Assembly: GCF_010731655.1 (NCBI RefSeq)
Contig: NZ_AP022619.1
Span: forward strand, 4,340,001 to 4,404,000
Origin: Mycobacterium paraseoulense
GTDB lineage: Bacteria; Actinomycetota; Actinomycetes; Mycobacteriales; Mycobacteriaceae
Length of the DNA stretch: 64,000 bases
Direction of reading: 5' to 3'
Within the stretch, counting starts at the first letter, position 1, and each line of letters begins with the position of its first letter. Shown here one piece after another: positions 9,179 to 16,879 of the stretch. The notes under the pieces are model-generated. The model did not search any database. It was not told where the DNA came from and was given only the letters and a program-made list of their open reading frames with translations. A program made the translations under genes and the position numbers.

Positions 9179-9903
9179 GTCAACGCGTCGCACTGGTGAC
9201 CGGCGCTGCCGGCGGCCAGGGCTGGGCCATCGCCAAACGCCTACGTACGGACGGCTATTCGGTGGCCGCCTGCGATCGTCGCGCACCCGAACTGGCCGCC
9301 GTGGTCGACGAACTCGGCGACGCCGAGGTGATCGCGATCGAACTCGACGTCACGTCGGAATCAGGATGGCAATCGGCCGTCGACACCGCGATCGGCCGGT
9401 TCGGGGCGCTGACCACACTGGTCAACAACGCCGGCGTGCTGCACCGCGCCTCGTTGGCCGACGAGACGCCGGAAGGCTTCGAGAGTTCCTGGCGGGTCAA
9501 TTGTTTCGGCGCGTTCCTGGGCATCCACGTGGCGCTGGACCACCTGCGCGCGGCGCAGCACGCGGCCGTCGTCAACATCTGCAGCACCGGCGCCATCCGC
9601 CCCTTCCCCCACCATGCCGCCTACGGCTCGGCGAAGTGGGCCCTGCGCGGCCTGACCCAGAACGCCGCGGCCGAACTGGCTCCCCTCGGCATCCGGGTCA
9701 ACGCCGTGTTCCCCGGACCGATCGCGACCCCGATGCTCGATGACGCCACCCAACTGCGGCTCGCCGCGTCGTCGGCCTTCGGGCGGATCGGCCAGCCGAG
9801 CGAGATCGCCGACGCGGTCGCGTTCCTGGTCTCCGAGCATGCGTCGTTCATCACCGGGTCGGAGCTGGTAGTCGACGGTGGCCAGTGCGTGCAGATCCGA
9901 TGA
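9175..9903 (+). CDS. Short-chain dehydrogenase/reductase
   Basis: A 242-residue classical SDR: TGAAGGQG cofactor motif at about residues 9-16, NNAG after strand 4, Ser then YGSAK as catalytic site, and a C-terminal ITGSELVVDGG segment typical of the family. The ATG at 9175 has GGAGG upstream and overlaps the SnoaL-like gene stop. The frame is open upstream to 9100, but that region belongs to the previous gene. It likely interconverts an alcohol and a ketone next to the monooxygenase step. The Asp after strand 2 (ACDRR) suggests NAD(H) preference; this is inference. Confidence 0.9.
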   Translation: MSQRVALVTGAAGGQGWAIAKRLRTDGYSVAACDRRAPELAAVVDELGDAEVIAIELDVTSESGWQSAVDTAIGRFGALTTLVNNAGVLHRASLADETPEGFESSWRVNCFGAFLGIHVALDHLRAAQHAAVVNICSTGAIRPFPHHAAYGSAKWALRGLTQNAAAELAPLGIRVNAVFPGPIATPMLDDATQLRLAASSAFGRIGQPSEIADAVAFLVSEHASFITGSELVVDGGQCVQIR

Positions 9904-11405
9904 GCGGCCCGACGATCGGGATCATCGGCGCCGGGCCCGGCGGCCTGGCCCTGGGGATCCTGCTCTCGCGGGCCGGGTTTCGGGACTTCACCATCTTCGA
10001 CCGGGAAGACGACGTGGGCGGGACCTGGCGGGTCAACACCTATCCGGGACTGGCGTGTGACGTCAAGTCACACCTCTACTCGTACTCGTTCGACCTGAAC
10101 CCGGACTGGTCGCGGCTGTGGTCGGGGCAGCCCGAGATATTGGCGTACTTCCAGCGTTGCGCCGACAAGTACGCGCTGCGCCCACACCTGAAGCTGCGCA
10201 ACGAGATCCGTTCCGCGCGGTGGGAGGACGACACGCGGCGGTGGTGCCTGACCACGACCGAGGGTCGCCGCCACCACTTCGACGTGGTGGTTTCCGCCGT
10301 GGGCCTGTTCACCCGCCCACTTCTCCCGGACCTCGTGCAGGAGGAACCGTTCAGCGGAACGGTGATGCACTCGGCGCGGTGGGATCACTCGATCCCGCTC
10401 GAGGGCAAGCGGATCGCGGTGCTGGGCACCGGATCGACGGCGTCGCAGCTGTTGCCCGAATTGGCCAAGGTGGCCGCCAAGGTCTACTCGGTGCAGCGAT
10501 CGCCTACCTGGATCCTGCCCAAGCCGGACCGGCATTACACGCGCCGCGAACGCTGGGTCTTCGCCCACGTGCCGTGGGCCAAGAAGCTGTACCGGACCCG
10601 GCTGTGGCTGCGCAGCGAATCCAACATCTCGGTGATCGAGCACGGCAGCGAAAAGACCCATGAGTTCACGGCCGTCGCGCTCGCCCTACTCGAAAAGTCC
10701 GTCGCCGATGAGGAATTGCGCCGCAAGCTCACCCCGACCCACCCCATGGGCTGCAAGCGGCTGGTGTTCTCCTCGGACTACCTGCCCACCCTGACCCAGC
10801 CCCACGTGGAGGTGCTGACCAGCCCGGCGCGGTGCCTGCGCGCACACTCCGTGGTCACCGAGGACGGCACCGAACGCGAGGTCGACGTGGTCGTGTGCGC
10901 GACCGGCTACGCCGCGGCCGACTATCTTGGGGAGCTCGACGTCTCCGGGGAACGCGGCATCACCTTGCACGAGGCATGGCGGGAGGGGCCGCACGCCTAC
11001 CTCGGCATGGCGGTACCGGGATTCCCGAACTTCTTCATGTTGTACGGCCCCAACACCAACGTCGGCTCCAACAGCGTCATCTTCATGCTCGAGGCACAGG
11101 CGCGTTACATCGTGCGCGCACTCGCACACATGCGGCGCAACGGCAAGACCTACATCGCGGTGCGCCCCGCCGCACTGGCCGACTTCGTCGCCAAGATCGA
11201 CCGGTGGATGGTCGGCACGGTGTGGACCACCCGGTGCAGCAACTACTTCCGCGCCGCAAACGGCCGCGTGGTGACGCAGTGGCCGCGCAGCGCGCGGAGC
11301 TTCTGGGGCATGACACGGCGTTTCCGCCCGGGTGACTTCCGCTTCGAGGCGCCAGCCGACTCGGTCCCCGGCGCGCTTACGGCGTCGGACAGGGAAACTC
11401 GATGA
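9900..11405 (+). CDS. Flavin-containing (Baeyer-Villiger type) monooxygenase
   Basis: A 501-residue FAD/NADPH monooxygenase. The FAD motif is GAGPGG (10-15), the Baeyer-Villiger fingerprint region is FSGTVMHSARW (151-161, pattern FxGxxxHxxxW), and the NADPH motif is GTGSTA (176-181). A CATGY segment lies late in the second FAD domain. Enzymes of this class insert oxygen next to a ketone to give an ester or lactone. The ATG overlaps the SDR stop, and its stop overlaps the start of the esterase-like hydrolase, an order that fits ketone to ester to acid plus alcohol. Substrate unknown. Confidence 0.92.
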   Translation: MSGPTIGIIGAGPGGLALGILLSRAGFRDFTIFDREDDVGGTWRVNTYPGLACDVKSHLYSYSFDLNPDWSRLWSGQPEILAYFQRCADKYALRPHLKLRNEIRSARWEDDTRRWCLTTTEGRRHHFDVVVSAVGLFTRPLLPDLVQEEPFSGTVMHSARWDHSIPLEGKRIAVLGTGSTASQLLPELAKVAAKVYSVQRSPTWILPKPDRHYTRRERWVFAHVPWAKKLYRTRLWLRSESNISVIEHGSEKTHEFTAVALALLEKSVADEELRRKLTPTHPMGCKRLVFSSDYLPTLTQPHVEVLTSPARCLRAHSVVTEDGTEREVDVVVCATGYAAADYLGELDVSGERGITLHEAWREGPHAYLGMAVPGFPNFFMLYGPNTNVGSNSVIFMLEAQARYIVRALAHMRRNGKTYIAVRPAALADFVAKIDRWMVGTVWTTRCSNYFRAANGRVVTQWPRSARSFWGMTRRFRPGDFRFEAPADSVPGALTASDRETR

Positions 11406-12358
11406 CGGTACCGGACGGCACCGAACGCCTCGACCCCGAACTGCGGGCCATCGCGACCACCCGAACCGACTTCTCCTTCGGCTCAATCCAACTCACCCGC
11501 GATCCGTTCAACGAGCGGCGCCGCGCGGCGGCGCAACAAACCGAAACGCGGGGCGTCCAGGTCACCGAGGACCGGGTGCCCGCGGAGTACCCGGTACCGG
11601 TGCGGATTTATCGCGGCGGCCCCACACCGGCACCCGCGGTCGTCTACTGCCATGCCGGCGGCTTCGCGCTGGGAAATCTGGACACCGACCACCGCCAATG
11701 CGTGGAACTCGCGCGCCGCGGCCGGTGCACGGTGGTGTCGGTGGACTACCGGCTGGCGCCGGAGCATCCTTACCCGGCCGCGCTCGACGACGCGAGCGCC
11801 GTGCTGCGATGGGTGGTGGCCAACGCCGGTGTACTCGGCGTCGACCCGGCCCGGCTCGGCGTCGCCGGCAGTAGCGCCGGCGCCACCCTGGCGGCGGGCC
11901 TGGCGCACGCAGCGACCGACGGGGCGCTGCCGCCGGTCGCCTTCCAGTTGCTGCACCAACCCGTCCTGGACGATCGGACCACCCCGTCCAAGAAGGAATT
12001 TCGCACCAGCCCGGCGTTCGACGGCGAGGCGGCCGACCTGATGTGGGGCCACTACCTGGGCGAGACGTCCGGATCGGCATCGGCCGCGCCCGCGCGGCGG
12101 ACCCGGCTCGACGGTCTGCCGCCGGCGCTGATCACGTGCGCGGAGATCGATCCGTTCCGCGACGAAGCGATCGACTACGCGCAGCGGCTGCTCCGCGCCG
12201 GGGTATCGACCGGGCTGCACGTGTTCGCGCGCACGTGCCATGGATTCGATTCGCTGCTGCCGGACTGGTCGGTATCCGAGCGCCTGTTCACGCTGCAGGG
12301 CCATGCGTTGCGGGCCGCCTTGCACACCACGGGCGCGGGACCTTCGCCCCTACCCTGA
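11402..12358 (+). CDS. Alpha/beta hydrolase, hormone-sensitive-lipase (Lip) type
   Basis: A 318-residue esterase. The oxyanion motif is HAGGF (84-88; HGGG is more usual), the nucleophile elbow is GSSAG (156-160) with Ser158 (GDSAG more usual), and an Asp-containing ITCAEIDPFRDEA segment and CHGF provide the likely Asp and His. The family hydrolyses short-chain esters or lactones in the cytoplasm. The ATG overlaps the monooxygenase stop. As the step after a Baeyer-Villiger enzyme it would open the lactone or split the ester; this is inference. It is the last gene of the strictly overlapping series. Confidence 0.88.
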   Translation: MTVPDGTERLDPELRAIATTRTDFSFGSIQLTRDPFNERRRAAAQQTETRGVQVTEDRVPAEYPVPVRIYRGGPTPAPAVVYCHAGGFALGNLDTDHRQCVELARRGRCTVVSVDYRLAPEHPYPAALDDASAVLRWVVANAGVLGVDPARLGVAGSSAGATLAAGLAHAATDGALPPVAFQLLHQPVLDDRTTPSKKEFRTSPAFDGEAADLMWGHYLGETSGSASAAPARRTRLDGLPPALITCAEIDPFRDEAIDYAQRLLRAGVSTGLHVFARTCHGFDSLLPDWSVSERLFTLQGHALRAALHTTGAGPSPLP

Positions 12359-12388
12359 GCGCACGGGCCGTCGGCAGAATGTGCTGCC

Positions 12389-13582
12389 ATGAAGATCACC
12401 GGACTCGAGGTTGTGCCGTTCGAGACGGTCGTCGACCGAATTTCGTTCGGCCAGCTGATGACTGATTACCGAGTGGTGCAGACCGTGACCAAGGTGCTCA
12501 CCGACGACGGGGTCGAGGGCTACTACTTCGGCGGGCACTTCCACGGCGACCAGGACGGCCTGCTGCCCGGGGATCAGGCGATCATCCGGCAATTTCTGAG
12601 CCCGCTGCTGGCCGGCCAGGACCCGCTCGACCGGGCGGAGATCTGGCGGCAACTGTGGGCGGCGAAGCTCCCCGAAAATGTTTGCAGCGTCATCGATCTC
12701 GCCTTGTGGGATCTCGCCGGGCGGGCCGCCGGGCTGCCCGTACGCAAATTGCTGGGCGGTGCCCGGGACCGGGTGAAGGCCTATGCCAGCAGCTTCAACA
12801 ACCTCGGATCACCCGACGAATACGCCGCCCATGCGCTCGAGTGCAAGCGTCAGGGCTACGCCGCCTACAAGATCCATCCCTACCACTACTGGAATCCGGC
12901 GACGGGTCAGTTCGCCCTCCCGCGGCCCTCCTACGTGGACTGGGACATCCGGGTCTGCCGGGAGGTTCGGGCGGCGGTGGGCGACGAGATGGTTCTGATG
13001 TTCGACCCCTGGGGCACCTACCACACCCACGAGGAGGCGCTGCGGGTCGGCCGCGAGCTGGAACGGCTGGGCTTCTACTGGTATGAGCATCCGATGCCGG
13101 AGTACCGGGTGGAGGCCTACCGGCGACTCGGCGACGAACTCGACATCCCGATCTGCTCGCCCGAGATCGCAGAGGGCGGCATCTTCACCCGGGCGGACTG
13201 GATCCTGCGACATGCGTCCGACATCAGCCGCATCGACGTGCTGCGCGGCGGCATCACCGGCGTGATGAAGCTGGCCGGGATGTGCGAGGCGGTCGGCATG
13301 CGGTGCGAGCTACACATGAGCGGCTTCGGCAACCTGCAGGTTCTCGGCGCCACCAGCGAAGACGTCTGCGAATACTACGAGCGCGGGCTGCTGGGGCCAG
13401 GGGCGCGCTACGACGCCGCGCCGCCGTATCTGAAGGCACCGTGCGACCCCCTTACCCCGGACGGATTCGTCGAGATACCGTCGGCCCCCGGACTGGGCTA
13501 CGAAATCCGTTGGGATTACATCCAAGAACACCGCCTGCCGGACGCGGGGGTGGAACCCGTCGCGCCGCTGCACCCGAGATAA
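12389..13582 (+). CDS. Enolase-superfamily protein (mandelate racemase/muconate lactonizing type)
   Basis: A 397-residue protein with the superfamily plan: N-terminal capping domain, then a modified TIM barrel. Barrel motifs visible are AYKIHP (a KxH motif on strand 2), MFDPWG and YEHPMP (metal-ligand Asp and Glu), CSPEIAEGG (third ligand region), and HMSGFG late in the barrel. KxH plus a later His suits the acid-sugar dehydratase/racemase subgroups. It abstracts a proton alpha to a carboxylate using Mg. It starts 30 bases after the hydrolase with a weak ribosome binding site and is probably in the same operon. Confidence 0.85.
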   Translation: MKITGLEVVPFETVVDRISFGQLMTDYRVVQTVTKVLTDDGVEGYYFGGHFHGDQDGLLPGDQAIIRQFLSPLLAGQDPLDRAEIWRQLWAAKLPENVCSVIDLALWDLAGRAAGLPVRKLLGGARDRVKAYASSFNNLGSPDEYAAHALECKRQGYAAYKIHPYHYWNPATGQFALPRPSYVDWDIRVCREVRAAVGDEMVLMFDPWGTYHTHEEALRVGRELERLGFYWYEHPMPEYRVEAYRRLGDELDIPICSPEIAEGGIFTRADWILRHASDISRIDVLRGGITGVMKLAGMCEAVGMRCELHMSGFGNLQVLGATSEDVCEYYERGLLGPGARYDAAPPYLKAPCDPLTPDGFVEIPSAPGLGYEIRWDYIQEHRLPDAGVEPVAPLHPR

Positions 13583-13589
13583 TGACCGC

Positions 13590-14897
13590 ATGGCGTGCTG
13601 CGATTACCCGACTCCCTTAGAAGGCTGCGACGGCGCGTTCACCGTCGACGCATCGCGGGTGACGTTCGGGCGCAACTGCCTGGCGGAGGTGGGGGATAGG
13701 GCCGCCGCTCACGGACTGCGGCGGGTGGCGTTGTTCTCCGACGCCGGCGTGGCCGCGCTGCCGATCTTCGCCAAGACGCGTGACGCGCTCGTCGCCGCCG
13801 GACTGGACGTGGTCACCTATACCGACGTCCACGTCGAGCCCACCGACGCGTCCTTCCGGGACGCGGCGGATTTCGCCCGAGGCCTCAATCCGGATGGCTA
13901 CGTCTCGCTGGGCGGTGGCTCGGTGATCGACACGTGCAAGGCCGCCAACCTGTACGCGACCTATCCCGCCGACTTCCTGACCTACGTCAACACACCCGTC
14001 GGCGACGGCAAACCCGTGCCGGGCCCACTCAAGCCGCACATCGCATGCCCCACCACGGCGGGCACCGGCAGCGAGGTGACCGGCATCGCGATATTCGACC
14101 TGCTGGCGCTATCGGCGAAGACCGGCATCGCTTCTCCCGCCTTGCGGCCCACGGAGGCGCTCGTCGACCCCGAGTGCACGGCGAGCCTGCCCGCCGAGGT
14201 CGTCGCCTCGGCGGGCCTCGATGTGCTCTCCCACGCCTTGGAGTCCTACACCGCGCGGCCCTACGTCCGGCGTCGCGCGCCCGAACGGCCCAGCCTGCGG
14301 CCCATGAGCCAGGGCGCCAATCCGTGGAGTGATCTGGGTTGCCGTGAGGCGCTGGGCGTGCTGGGACGGTTCTTCGAGCGTGCGGTGCACGACCCTGCCG
14401 ACAGTGAGGCCCGTGAGCAGATGATGTGGGCCGCGACGCTTGCGGGCATCGCGTTCGGTAACGCGGGTGTCCATGCCCCGCACGGGATGGCCTACGCGGT
14501 GGCGGGGCTGGTCCGTGACTTCCGGCCCGCGGGCTACCCGGGCGACGAGCCACTCGTGCCGCACGGCATGGCCGTCATCCTCAATGCGCCGTCGTGTTTC
14601 CGCTTCACGGCCGAGGTCAACCCCGAGCGGCACCTGGAGGGCGCCCGGCTGCTGGGCGCTGACACGCGGGGTGCCGGCCCCGAGGATGCGGGCGAGGTGC
14701 TCGCCGCCGAACTCATCCGGATCATGCGGGCGGTCGGCATGCCGAACGGCCTTGGTGGGGTGGGCTACACCGAAGACGACGTGGTGGCCTTGGCCGAGGG
14801 CGCCCATCCACAGCAGCGCCTCCTGCAGAACGCTCCGCGTGAGATGAGCAAACCGGTTCTGGCGGACCTCTTTCGGCGCGGCATGCGCTACTGGTAG
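13590..14897 (+). CDS. Iron-dependent alcohol dehydrogenase, hydroxyacid-oxoacid transhydrogenase (HOT) type
   Basis: A 435-residue group III alcohol dehydrogenase. NAD-binding [14 protein letters not shown] and the downstream [11 protein letters not shown] segments are present, then metal-site residues in [12 protein letters not shown] and in [10 protein letters not shown] and PHGMAV. The inserted stretch ending GANPWSDLG is characteristic of HOT enzymes, which oxidise 4-hydroxybutyrate-like hydroxyacids with 2-oxoglutarate as acceptor and without free NAD turnover. It starts eight bases after the enolase-superfamily gene, so it is probably co-transcribed. Its presence suggests that an omega- or gamma-hydroxyacid is a late intermediate; this is inference. 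Confidence 0.88.
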   Translation: MACCDYPTPLEGCDGAFTVDASRVTFGRNCLAEVGDRAAAHGLRRVALFSDAGVAALPIFAKTRDALVAAGLDVVTYTDVHVEPTDASFRDAADFARGLNPDGYVSLGGGSVIDTCKAANLYATYPADFLTYVNTPVGDGKPVPGPLKPHIACPTTAGTGSEVTGIAIFDLLALSAKTGIASPALRPTEALVDPECTASLPAEVVASAGLDVLSHALESYTARPYVRRRAPERPSLRPMSQGANPWSDLGCREALGVLGRFFERAVHDPADSEAREQMMWAATLAGIAFGNAGVHAPHGMAYAVAGLVRDFRPAGYPGDEPLVPHGMAVILNAPSCFRFTAEVNPERHLEGARLLGADTRGAGPEDAGEVLAAELIRIMRAVGMPNGLGGVGYTEDDVVALAEGAHPQQRLLQNAPREMSKPVLADLFRRGMRYW

Positions 14898-14923
14898 CGG
14901 GTCGACCATGCTGCAATACAGGC

Positions 14924-15397
14924 ATGACTTCAGCTCCCGCCGTACCGCCGGCACCGGACGGGCTCACCAGCGAAGACTTCCCGGTGCGCTGGCCGGTGGG
15001 CACCCGGTGGGCCGACAACGACATGTTCGGCCACCTCAACAATGCGGTCTATTACCAGTTGTTCGACACCGCGATCAACGCCTGGATCAACACCGGCGCG
15101 GGCCTGGACCCACTGACCACGCCCGCGCTGGGCATCGTCGCCGAATCCGGCTGCCGGTACTTCTCGGAACTGCATTTCCCCGAGGGTTTGGTGGTGGGCG
15201 TGGCGGTGACCCGGCTGGGCCGCAGCAGCGTCACGTACCGGCTCGGCGTATTCCGGGCGGTGCACGGAGAGCAGGCGCAGCCCATCACCGCCCTGGGCCA
15301 CTGGGTGCACGTCTACGTCGACCGGCACAGCCGCAAGCCGGTTCCGATTCCCGACGCCGTCCGCTCGTTGCTGTCGACGGCGGTCGTGGACCGATAG
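14924..15397 (+). CDS. Acyl-CoA thioesterase, hotdog fold (Rv0163-like)
   Basis: A 157-residue protein with the 4HBT-type pattern: TRWADNDMFGHLNNAVYYQLFD (start of the helix that carries the catalytic Asp) is near residues 29-50. The family hydrolyses acyl-CoA thioesters as dimers or tetramers. It stands 26 bases after the HOT-type gene on the same strand and before the SRPBCC gene. M. tuberculosis has a similar gene (Rv0163) just upstream of Rv0164 and mce1R, so this marks the start of the collinear block. Confidence 0.85.
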   Translation: MTSAPAVPPAPDGLTSEDFPVRWPVGTRWADNDMFGHLNNAVYYQLFDTAINAWINTGAGLDPLTTPALGIVAESGCRYFSELHFPEGLVVGVAVTRLGRSSVTYRLGVFRAVHGEQAQPITALGHWVHVYVDRHSRKPVPIPDAVRSLLSTAVVDR

Positions 15398-15492
15398 GGT
15401 CGAGATCGCCCGTCGCAGCGGGACTTTCGCGCGAAACCAGTGCCCGGGGCCGCCCGGCGGAGCGCGTCGCAGCCCCCGGCTATGCTTCGCCA

Positions 15493-15933
15493 ATGCCCGT
15501 GATGAGCAAGACCGTCGAGGTCCGCGCCGACGCCGCCTTGATCATGGCCATCGTTGCCGACTTCGAGGCCTACCCCCAGTGGAACGAGGAGATCAAGGGC
15601 CTCTGGGTGCTCGCCCGATACGACGACGGGCGCCCCAGCCAGCTGCGGCTCGACACCGACTACCAAGGCATGCAAGGCATGTTCATCCAGGCCGTGTACT
15701 ACCCGGGCGAGAACCAGATCCAGACCGTCCTACAACAGGGAGACCTCTTCACCAAGCAGGAACAGCTGTTCAGCGTGGTGGAGCTGGGCGAGTCCAGCTT
15801 GCTGACCGTTGATCTGGACGTCGAGACCTCGATGCCGGTGCCCGCGCCGATGGTCAAGCAGCTCCTCAACAACGTGTTGGACCACCTCGCCGAAAAACTC
15901 AAGCAGCGGGCCGAGCAGCTGGCATCCCGCTAG
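15493..15933 (+). CDS. SRPBCC/polyketide-cyclase-like protein (Rv0164, TB18.5-like)
   Basis: A 146-residue START/SRPBCC fold protein. The N-terminal strand-helix (VEVRADAALIMAIVADFEAYPQW) and long C-terminal amphipathic helix (VKQLLNNVLDHLAEKLKQRAEQ) are diagnostic. Members bind a hydrophobic ligand in a deep cavity. The ATG at 15493 was chosen because the frame upstream (to 14908) overlaps the thioesterase in another frame and is low complexity. Position directly before mce1R matches Rv0164 of M. tuberculosis. Function is unknown; ligand binding related to lipid metabolism is inference. Confidence 0.85.
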   Translation: MPVMSKTVEVRADAALIMAIVADFEAYPQWNEEIKGLWVLARYDDGRPSQLRLDTDYQGMQGMFIQAVYYPGENQIQTVLQQGDLFTKQEQLFSVVELGESSLLTVDLDVETSMPVPAPMVKQLLNNVLDHLAEKLKQRAEQLASR

Positions 15934-16034
15934 GTCGGATGGCGGCGACCCGCTTCGCCCGGCTTGGCCGCGCTCGCGATCACCGCTATGTCGGATGGCG
16001 GCGACCCGCTGGGACAAGATGGCGGCGCCCCGCT
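15934..16034. repeat. Short direct repeats in the convergent gap before mce1R
   Basis: A 20-base core (TCGGATGGCGGCGACCCGCT) occurs at 15935-15954 and again at 15991-16010, and in both copies a G precedes it. A third, shortened copy (GATGGCGGCGCCCCGCT) ends at 16034, inside the last codons of mce1R. The repeats fill almost the whole gap between the converging Rv0164-like and mce1R genes. No hairpin with a U tract is evident. They may be remnants of a short dispersed repeat or a tandem duplication. Confidence 0.8.
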
Positions 16035-16800
16035 AGGGGCCCTTGCGGTCCCGCATCTCGGTCAGCCGGGCCGCCGCATCGGTGAACTGCCACACGGTGT
16101 GCTCGATCACCGCCGCCGCGTCCCGCCGGCGCAGCGCCGCGATCAACTGCCGGTGATTCTCGACGGCGGCGGCACCCCACTGCGCGTCGGCGGCGTACAC
16201 CAGCACCGGCATGTAGCGCGCGGCGTTGAGCAGGAACCACGCCAATTTGATCCGGCCGCTCGCCTGATTGAAGACCCGATGAAACGCGAACTCGATGCCC
16301 GCGATGGTCTCGGCGTCGCTGGATCCGACGGCCGCGGCCAGCGCCTCGTTGATGCGCTCCAGCTCGTTGATCTCGGCGTCGGTGATGTGGTCGGTGGCGG
16401 CGGCCGCCAGCTCCTTGGCGATGGTGGCCTGCAGCCAGAAGATGTCTTCGATGTCCTGGCGCGTCAGCGGCAACACGACGTGACCGCGGTGGGGTTCCAG
16501 CTGCACCATGCCCTCGCCGCGCAGCTTCAGCAGGGCTTCGCGCACCGGGGTGACGCTCACACCGAGCTCGGCGGCGGTCTCATCCAGGCGGATGAACGTT
16601 CCCGGCCGCAGCGCCCCGGACATGATCGCCGCCCGCAAGTGGCCCGCGACCTCATCGGACAGCTGCGCCCGGCGCAGCGGCCGTCGGCTCCTCAGTCGCG
16701 TCGATAACGGTGCGTTCACGGGGGCTGCCAGGACTTTCGGGCTTCGCGGAGGTTGGTTTGAAAGTTTCTCGGGGCTTGTCAGCAGGGGCCTCAAAGCCAT
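16033..16800 (-). CDS. mce1R: GntR/FadR-family regulator Mce1R
   Basis: A 255-residue regulator with an N-terminal winged helix (about residues 45-110; AAELGVSVTPVREALLKLRGEG is the recognition region) and a C-terminal FCD helical domain (about 120-245) with ligand/metal-site residues such as EFAFHR. Position, divergent from fadD5 at the head of mce1, matches M. tuberculosis Rv0165c, a repressor of the mce1 operon. I took the ATG at 16800; a GTG at 16719 beginning VNAPLSTRL is a shorter alternative. The frame is open to 17346, but that part runs through fadD5 and is spurious. Confidence 0.9.
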   Translation of the reverse strand: MALRPLLTSPEKLSNQPPRSPKVLAAPVNAPLSTRLRSRRPLRRAQLSDEVAGHLRAAIMSGALRPGTFIRLDETAAELGVSVTPVREALLKLRGEGMVQLEPHRGHVVLPLTRQDIEDIFWLQATIAKELAAAATDHITDAEINELERINEALAAAVGSSDAETIAGIEFAFHRVFNQASGRIKLAWFLLNAARYMPVLVYAADAQWGAAAVENHRQLIAALRRRDAAAVIEHTVWQFTDAAARLTEMRDRKGP

Positions 16801-16879
16801 AATGTGACCCAGACAACACCATGTTTTATCAAATATCAACCTGACGCAAGCGGTGCGCGAGTGAAGGGGAAGGGTTGAT
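16801..16879. promoter_or_regulatory. mce1R-fadD5 divergent promoter region
   Basis: This 79-base gap controls mce1R to the left and the mce1 operon to the right. It has an AT-rich patch unlike its surroundings. Within it are an inverted repeat AACA-CCA-TGTT (16815-16825) and a tandem pair TATCAAA/TATCAAC (16827-16840). FCD-type GntR proteins usually bind short inverted repeats of this size, so either could be the Mce1R site. A purine-rich ribosome binding site (GAAGGGGAAGGG) ends just before the fadD5 TTG. Confidence 0.5.
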
